Of a stretch of DNA of 64,000 bases, positions 57,181 to 64,000 are shown piece after piece; the stretch's first letter is position 1; the number at the start of each line of letters is the position of its first letter. Made by a program: the position numbers and the translations under genes. The DNA lies in NCBI GenBank assembly GCA_021229015.1, contig CM037777.1:27281002-27345001 (forward strand). The letters are read 5' to 3'. This DNA comes from Solen grandis. Lineage: Eukaryota > Mollusca > Bivalvia > Adapedonta > Solenidae. The notes beneath the pieces were generated by a model that was not told the DNA's origin, did no database searches, and was given only the letters and a program-made list of their open reading frames with translations.

Positions 57181-57416
57181 TTAATCCTTTACCTCATTTT
57201 GACGCATGCGTAAACAGAGCAGACTAAGATCAGTCACAGCAGTCTGATAATGGTCTCCACTGTATACTCAAACAAAATTGAAGCAGAGATTCTACTCAGT
57301 ATGCATGGCAGAAAAAAAAACCATTGTTTCATATACCATTTAAAGTCCAGTCAATTATTATTCATCAAACCTTAGTTATGAATTTGTACACGAATATTCA
57401 TGAGGTAAAGGGTTAA
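57181..57416 (+). mobile_element. TTAA MITE, family B, compact copy
   Basis: TTAA at 57181-57184 and 57413-57416. The left tip is TCCTTTACCTCATTTTGACG and the right tip TGAATATTCATGAGGTAAAG then GG (from an ACGAATATTC variant). At 236 bp with both ends intact it is the reference for family B. Confidence 0.75.
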
Positions 57417-58023
57417 CATTCATCTTGGGAGAGGATACCGAACTTGAAATTCTAGAAACGATCTATGAAGAAGCAATTGCACGCTTCAGCGGCACTGCTG
57501 GATTCAGGTAACGCTACCATCTAATTTGCATGAGATCAAGATACGGGTTGTCTGGTATACAGAGGATCCCGTGTGACCTTCTCTTGCTGGGTAGGTCGGG
57601 GTGTAACTGAACACCCCGGGGCTTTAGGTTATATCATGAATAATGTCCATGATCAGGTGAACTACATTTCACGGTAGGGCACTCGGTAAGTCACATGTCC
57701 GGTTGAGCTATAGGTCAGTGGTGCAAACCTTGGTGTCAAGATGTTATTCACTTAAAATCTGCCCTATGCTTGATGAAAGATGTTTAGTAATGCATCACTT
57801 TTAATGTCTGCGAGCTTGGTCGGTACTTTTGTTTGTTTGTTTTGTTTATAGCCTTTTGTATCCAACAATCCATTTACACACAATCCCATCATCATATCCA
57901 TTCACTTATCTTTTGTGTTGTACCTTAACTAATTTCTAAATAAATCTTTTAAGAGGCAGATTCTTACGATTTCTACTAAGTTTCTCGCAAAGATTCTCAG
58001 GTAAGGCAAGTTATCATATCAAG

Positions 58024-58055
<32 letters not shown>

Positions 58056-60847
58056 TTGACCTAAACTTTCCGGGACTCGAAACTACAACTAGAAAATGTA
58101 TATAGGCTTAATGCAATGTGTTTTTCTGTTCATTTCTATAGATTATCACCTTGGTGAACAGTTTAATCTTTTTTGTCCCTGGTCCTTGTATTAGTTGGCC
58201 ACCCATGAAAATATAAAATGATTACCAAGTAATAATATGATAATAAAAGAAGTTTTATTATCACAACACGGGAAGTCTTTATATCAGTGAAACAAAAACA
58301 GCATTCATTTACTTTATCAAAAGCAATCTAGATTTTAACAGATTTGCGAAATATGCGTGAACAAAGATCCATCGAAATGGAAGATCGCAATTCCATCAAG
58401 ATATATGACACTTTACTGTCTAATTGCCACGTCTTTGTCAATGTTCTTAAAGGACGTTTGACCGTTGTTCTGCAATACTTGTAATGTTTAATGAAGTGCC
58501 ATCTACAGCAGAGCTCGGCCGCCGTCAAGTGGGACAGTTAAAATTGTCATAATGAATGGCAAACACTGCAAATCGAACCGAATTGCCATACAGGATGCGT
58601 ATGAGGGTGTACGTGTGTGTGCCTTTGTCACTAGAAAGTGAACACTGGTTGAGGTTCATCCTTCGTTTTATTTCGAGACTGGTTGTCTACAAAAAGGGAT
58701 GTTCTCCTTTTTGGATTTCATTTACATTTGATATATAGTTGAATACGTCGGCATAGATCGAGGAGGAAACAGAAGGTGTTCCTTTTAACCAGAATATGAA
58801 ACGCGCTGTACTATCTAGCATGTGAAAACAATATACATCATTTAATAATCATCCTCCTCATCATCATTTACTACAAAATACAGTTCAAAACAATGGATGT
58901 ATATGTATATAAAACTTAACGGGTTTTCGTAGGTAATACATTCAAAGTGTGAAAAAATATCAAGTTTTATCAAGAGCTTTGTAACAATCTGATATCCCTG
59001 AATTACATTTTATATTCAAAACTTCCGTTTGTTTTTTCCTCTTGCCACCTTTACATATCATTCCTTTAGCCTCTGTCTTAAGTGTGTTCAAACATCGGAT
59101 TTTATCTGATTTCGTCGTTAGAGAATTTCCTATTATTTCAAATCCTTAATGACAGCCTAGTATTTATTCAACGTCGGCCTCATAGGAAGAATTTGACGAG
59201 TGTCAATGAGTTGTCTTTTTGTCTGAGCGGGGACGGAGCCTGGGACACAGGTAAGCCCCTGTCACTGGTTTCCGCGAGCATTTGAACCCACCTGTCACTC
59301 TAGTATACCATGCCCTATCTCTGATTCAACGTTGATGTACAAAAATATCGAATTATCTAATACCAAACATGATCGTTTATCTCTGCAAATCGAACGTTTC
59401 TGCAATAAAAGTCCCCGTTGAGATATACGTCTGTTTACTTCCCTTATTTATTGCAGTTCTTATGTTTATTTCGGACTCGTTTATTTTGCGACTCCGACAT
59501 GTACACGGGGTAGTTTATGGTGTTGAAACAATGAGCGTTAGCAAACAGATATGCCACATGACAAGAGTGAATAAAAATATACTACCGATAGATTTTGTGC
59601 AATATTAAAACCAATGTCAAGACCGTGATCCATCGAATCGTTCCCTGTTTCTTTTTTTTTTTTTTGAACAGCGTGTCATGACATCTTTGCCTGAACCCGT
59701 ATTTCAAAGCATCAGAGCAAGTCTGAATGTGTATGCATTTAGTTTACTGTACTGAATATTTGAAAATATCTCATTGGTTTTCAGCACACGTACCTATAGT
59801 TTCCCCTGTAATTAGAACAACTTCAACATTTTACTTTTCCATTAACTTACAGTTATTTTGTTTGTTTAATTCTATTAAATTGCATGTTGCAAATATATCT
59901 GCGTTAAAAATGTGTATTTCCATTTGATGTAATTGTATTCATATGCACTCTTTCTTTCTCTCTCATTTTGCATCCTTTAATTTTGTTGCTTACCAATGAG
60001 ATAAAGAGATATTTTCTTTTGAATATTCGTTTCCTAAAACAATTTCATTTGTTACTTTAAAAGAAGAGACCTACAATACGGCATACATGACAACTAAAGT
60101 GTTAACTTCTTAAATGACCTATACTCAGTATAAATGCTAATTCTAGAAAAATAAAAAGGACATTTGTCATAGGACACTTTTCGTTTCACACCATCACAAA
60201 GTCATGCCTTTAGTCTGCAATAATTTGAAGCATTTCTTTTCCACTTATGACTATCCTGCATGTGCAATGGCTGTCATATTGCTTCATGTTCTGTATTGTC
60301 TTCCATAGCTTTCAACTACCCCAAGTGTACTTGATTATTTATGGTCAAGCGCTCAGTCAAAGGAACAAGAAAAAGTAACCGCTTAACATAGGCGGTCGCT
60401 AAAGAAAGATATAACAAGTAACTAGTGTTGCATGCAACACATGAGTCCTCTACCGGTAAGGGGCATAGTTTTCATAGCTATTAGAATTTTGGTCAGAGAA
60501 ATAAGATAATAAAGTGACATGCCATCTTTTCATATACCAATTTTCAAAATATTATCTTATACGGTTTTTAATTTATCGCGTGATCAAGATTTCCGGACAT
60601 TCGAACGGACAGACAGGCGGACGGACAGACAGACGGAGGGCAAACCTATAGTCCCCTCCGGTAGGGGACTAACAAAATGGTAGTTTCGTAGTATCAACAT
60701 TGACTGCTGACCGCTTAACACAGGTGGCCGCTGATACGGGTTCAACTGTAACACCCTTTTTTAAATTAGAAAAAAACAAAACAAAAATAAAATACAAATT
60801 TTAAATAGATTCTCAGATCGTTTGAATAACTTCTAATTTTCTTTTAG
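57417..60847. other. No gene firmly recognised
   Basis: AT-rich. A GA microsatellite lies at about 58028-58056. A repeat end with GGACGGACAGACAGACGG and CCCCTCCGGTAGGGGAC lies at about 60595-60672. A splice-donor-like ACACAG|GTAAGC at about 59250 follows a short open frame but has no support. Confidence 0.4.
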
Positions 60848-61117
60848 ACTAAGAATATGCTACTGACAAACATCTGTTTATTATATATTCTATTGACAAC
60901 TGACACGATTCCAGATGACAGGGCGTATGGAGCAAGGGACGTCTCGAATTCGGTAGAATGGGAATGTTTTCCAGGATTAGTCTTAGGCATATACATAAAT
61001 AGATCCATAACTGGTCGTTCCGTTAGATCAGGAAAGACATACTTAAAATACTGGTCTCAAAATAGTGAAGTGGTCGTAAAAACGAGGTTGTCTTTATATG
61101 AACAGAAGTTTTACTAA
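60848..61117 (+). CDS. Weak candidate: 86-aa secreted-type ORF or exon
   Basis: ATG 60857, stop 61115-61117, preceded by CTAATTTTCTTTTAG|ACTAAG, a good splice-acceptor-like sequence ending at 60847. The N-terminus (MLLTNICLLYILLTT) resembles a signal peptide. The rest has two Cys and many Ser/Arg, with no known family. ORFs of this length arise by chance in AT-rich DNA, so it is only a candidate. Confidence 0.2.
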   Translation, partial: TKNMLLTNICLLYILLTTDTIPDDRAYGARDVSNSVEWECFPGLVLGIYINRSITGRSVRSGKTYLKYWSQNSEVVVKTRLSLYEQKFY

Positions 61118-62924
61118 TTAACTCTGGTAAACATAAGGAACAAACATATTATAGGCGTCTCACTAGAAATCCCTAAGGAAATGGCCAAAAAACGGGGTTC
61201 GGCCCTCCCATATAGCCATGGCCAGTTGAGTCCAGACTGAATTCCATCGATAATACTTAGTGTTAAGTAATACTTAAATTCTTAATCTGGGTAGATGCAA
61301 ATTCCACCATTCTTATTTCATAAAATGTTCAAATACATTACTAACCTGAAATCAATTATTAGCTAAATATAATACGATATTTGTTAAGAAATGAAACAGC
61401 CGCACATTTTATTAGAGAAAAAAGACTAATGATTCTCCCTTAAGTATTTAAGCCTTACTTAGCTCTAAGAATTGTTGGTGGAATTCGACCCAGTTTCCAA
61501 ATTACAAGTAACTGAGAACCTTAATTATTCGAAGTACGATTCTGACGAGCCTGTATGCATTGCATTAAAAGTAATGAGGCAACTTGTAGTCATGTACCCC
61601 GTGCTAACATGAGAGAATAGTGAATATCTTATTTTTATACCCTCTTGACGATTGTCATCTGATAACGGCAATGTGTGTAAGATAGTGAATTGTAGCTGAT
61701 TGTAACTCCTTATAAAAAGTACATGTGTTTAATGTTTTGGCTTTCGTCTGCATGAATAACACTTGCATAAAATGAGTCCCCATTATTAACTTACAAACGG
61801 TTTCGAAATACTACCTAAGTATAGCGATTCGTCACGATTACCTCGGCAAAACCAAAAAGTGTCTCGTAACAATGCACACTCAGTCACCACATGAGATTTG
61901 CCTAATCAAATGACGAATTTGCATATCGCGGCCGTCTCTGAAACGAAATATGATAATTTGTACTGGCTGTACGGATGCTTGGTACATTTATATATATATA
62001 TTAACTCTGGGATGACATGAATCTATGATTAGCGGGGACAAAATGGAGACGATATATACATTTTCAAATACACATTCACTTTGTTATGTTTATTTGCTTG
62101 GAATTTACGTCCCATCGCCAGTATTACATTCATTTGTGATTTTTTGTCTGAAACATTTATAAGTCTGTGATATCATGTAGACAAGTCATATTACTCTAAC
62201 ACTGGGGAAACCAGTCCTCGAACATCTCTTTAAAACAATTTGTAAATCAAAGGTGATATCCTAGCACTACCAATCTTTACGTCTTTGGTTATGGAGCGAC
62301 CGGGGATCGAACCCTCATGGTGACGGTGCCGATGCTGGGACATCCCCTTTGTCTGTATACTAAATATATACAGTACTAAACTGTAGATAAAGTTTCCAAA
62401 TGACTAAACGTAAATCTCAATCAAACAAACGTCTCGCTAAGCTACATAAAGAACCGGACATCTCAAAATCTTTATGGCGGGTCTTGTTAACGGAAGCTAT
62501 CCATCAGAAAGTATATTTTAGATAACGCTATCTAAAGCGAAGGCGTAGATATATATACTTTTAAATATTTCTGAATTTTATGACATGTTTCATTCATAAG
62601 GTTCCGCACAGCTCGGACAATCATGATCGTGCCTACTCGGCTTTTTCCGGCAAATATGGCGAAGAGGCTGTGTCCTAACCTTATTATATCATGCCTGAAA
62701 TTATATCTTTGCTTCAGAGCTTGATAATTTTATTTTATACGTATTTTAGTAGATGTCAATAATTTTAGAATATCTGATGTTCAAGTGATTGATATGGTGC
62801 ATTATATTTCAGAGAATGGCTAATAATTCATTTTCTCGCTTTGACTTTTATTACATCTGATGTATTTTTCATAAAGTTAATTGACTTTACTTGAATATTT
62901 GAGTTTACTGTCGCTTCGATGGTA
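61118..62924. other. No gene recognised
   Basis: AT-rich DNA with a minus-strand B-box-like GGGGATCGAACCCTC near 62311, probably an old SINE. Confidence 0.4.
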
Positions 62925-63058
62925 TTTCAGTCATATAGAAACGTCCAGCTAATTACAGGTGGAGAAAGACCCGAATGCACGGAGGCTTCCTCACATGAAA
63001 ATCAGAATGACCCTGCCAGGATTCGAATCCACGCGGTTAAAGTCAATTGAAGTAACAT
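62925..63058 (-). mobile_element. tRNA-derived SINE (reverse), same family as 29866
   Basis: The reverse complement carries GGATTCGAATCCTGGCAGGG, ATTTTCATGTGAGGAAGCC, TGTAATTAGCTGGACG and ATATGACTGAAATACC, aligned with the 29866 copy, with a shorter body. Confidence 0.75.
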
Positions 63059-63604
63059 TAATAGCATAAAACATACAATGCGATGTCATTTAAGTTTTTT
63101 ACTGATTAAACACACACACACACACACTAAAACAAACAACAAAAATAATATTAGATGTAGGGTATTTTGCATCTCTTTTTTACGATGTAAAACTTCTGCC
63201 TTAAGAATGCTCTTAATATATTCAGCCAGGTGTATGTAATAAATTACTGTATGACATTATATTATGTTTGATTTTTGATACATACTATACTAAATTAAAC
63301 CTGGTTGATGAAGTTTGTAGACAAGTTATTCACTATTTTTAGATATAGATTCAGATTTCAATAAATCTGATTAAACCATAAATTTTATCCTTGACTAAAT
63401 CGAGATAAAACATGCTATTTAAACACTATTTTAGGTTATATAAATTGATTAATAACTTCAGTATGCGTGAATTTAAAATAATAAATTGCTCAATGTGTTA
63501 AGCGTGCATATAATTCACAACTTGCAACTGTGGCAAAAGGCACAACCTATTTTACGACTAAGGGATATGTTATATTCTGACTAAATCACAATATATGAAA
63601 AATT

Positions 63605-63708
63605 AAGTATCATGCCACATGTCTACGGCGTGTACTGCAGTGTGGTAGCACTATATCTGTCTCAAGTATCCAAATGACTGAAATACTGTCGGTGGGACGT
63701 TAATCCCA
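63605..63708 (+). mobile_element. SINE 3' end
   Basis: CTGTCTCAAGTATCCAAATG and GACTGAAATACTGTCGGTGG, then GACGTTAATCCCAA: the well-kept tail of the SINE type at 39440. The tRNA-like head is not clear. Confidence 0.6.
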
Positions 63709-64000
63709 ATACACAAACAAATATGCCTGGAAATAACGGAATATAAAGTAAATAAAGCAGATGTGGTGTTTAAATTGGATATCATGACGAAAACGGAATG
63801 CATTAATATGTTTTGTCGATAGTGATACATATCTTTTCTTTCTTCAAGTGATCTGGCTATCATTTTTATCACATGCAAACAACACATTAAATATAAATAT
63901 TATCTTGTATTTTCAATTTAGATATTAAGTACATAAACGTAACAGAACGATAACCTAAATTCTAATGTTGTCACACACAAAAAAGAATTTCTAAATTATG
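63709..64000. other. No gene recognised
   Basis: AT-rich end of the window. Confidence 0.4.

Overview
The window is nuclear DNA of an animal, most likely a bivalve mollusc. It is AT-rich, gene-poor and packed with short DNA transposons (MITEs), tRNA-derived SINEs, minisatellites and one large nested mobile element. One 100-N assembly gap lies at 48355-48454. The bivalve assignment is an inference from the repeat style: TTAA-flanked palindromic MITEs, GGGCGGGC/AAGGTCA repeats, and tRNA SINEs ending in a GACTGAAATACTGT-type tail. Nothing looks bacterial; there is no CRISPR array or operon.

1-6947 holds no intact gene. It contains a candidate DNA transposon (about 856-2242) interrupted by a TTAA MITE, a second inverted-repeat element (3280-4300), and a GC-richer stretch with a weak resemblance to a PIF/Harbinger transposase.

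6948-17799 is the centrepiece: a Polinton/Maverick-type element. It starts AG and ends CT, has a 6-bp target duplication (ATCTGT) and terminal inverted repeats of about 2.1 kb. Only about 2.8 kb of interior survives. That interior holds a broken packaging-ATPase gene with a zinc finger at each end, a small basic ORF, a 20-codon ORF, CRE-containing tandem repeats and a repeated TATA-like motif. No polymerase, integrase, protease or capsid gene was recognised, so this looks like an internally deleted, non-autonomous copy. A full-length CR1/Jockey-type LINE (7227-11144) sits inside the left inverted repeat; the right repeat keeps the empty site. The LINE ORF encodes a 2A-like ribosome-skipping motif, a PHD finger, an AP-type endonuclease and a reverse transcriptase, and has at least three frameshifts.

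17806-22000 holds a 605-bp inverted-repeat element and then the best host-gene candidate: a first coding exon at 20697-21910 (+) that ends at a good splice donor and resembles the N-terminal part of TBC1D12/TBC1D14 Rab-GAP-like proteins. From about 22 to 52 kb is presumed intron or intergenic DNA. It carries six copies of one TTAA MITE family, three of a related family, SINEs, a GGGC/AAGGTCA element, and three minisatellites (57/44-bp, 21-bp and 32-bp units).

52369-52781 (-) is a second putative host first coding exon, GC-rich and encoding a Ser/Pro-rich protein of unknown family. Upstream of it (53.5-53.7 kb) is another coding-like patch. 53.8-64 kb is mostly unannotatable AT-rich DNA with SINE and MITE copies.
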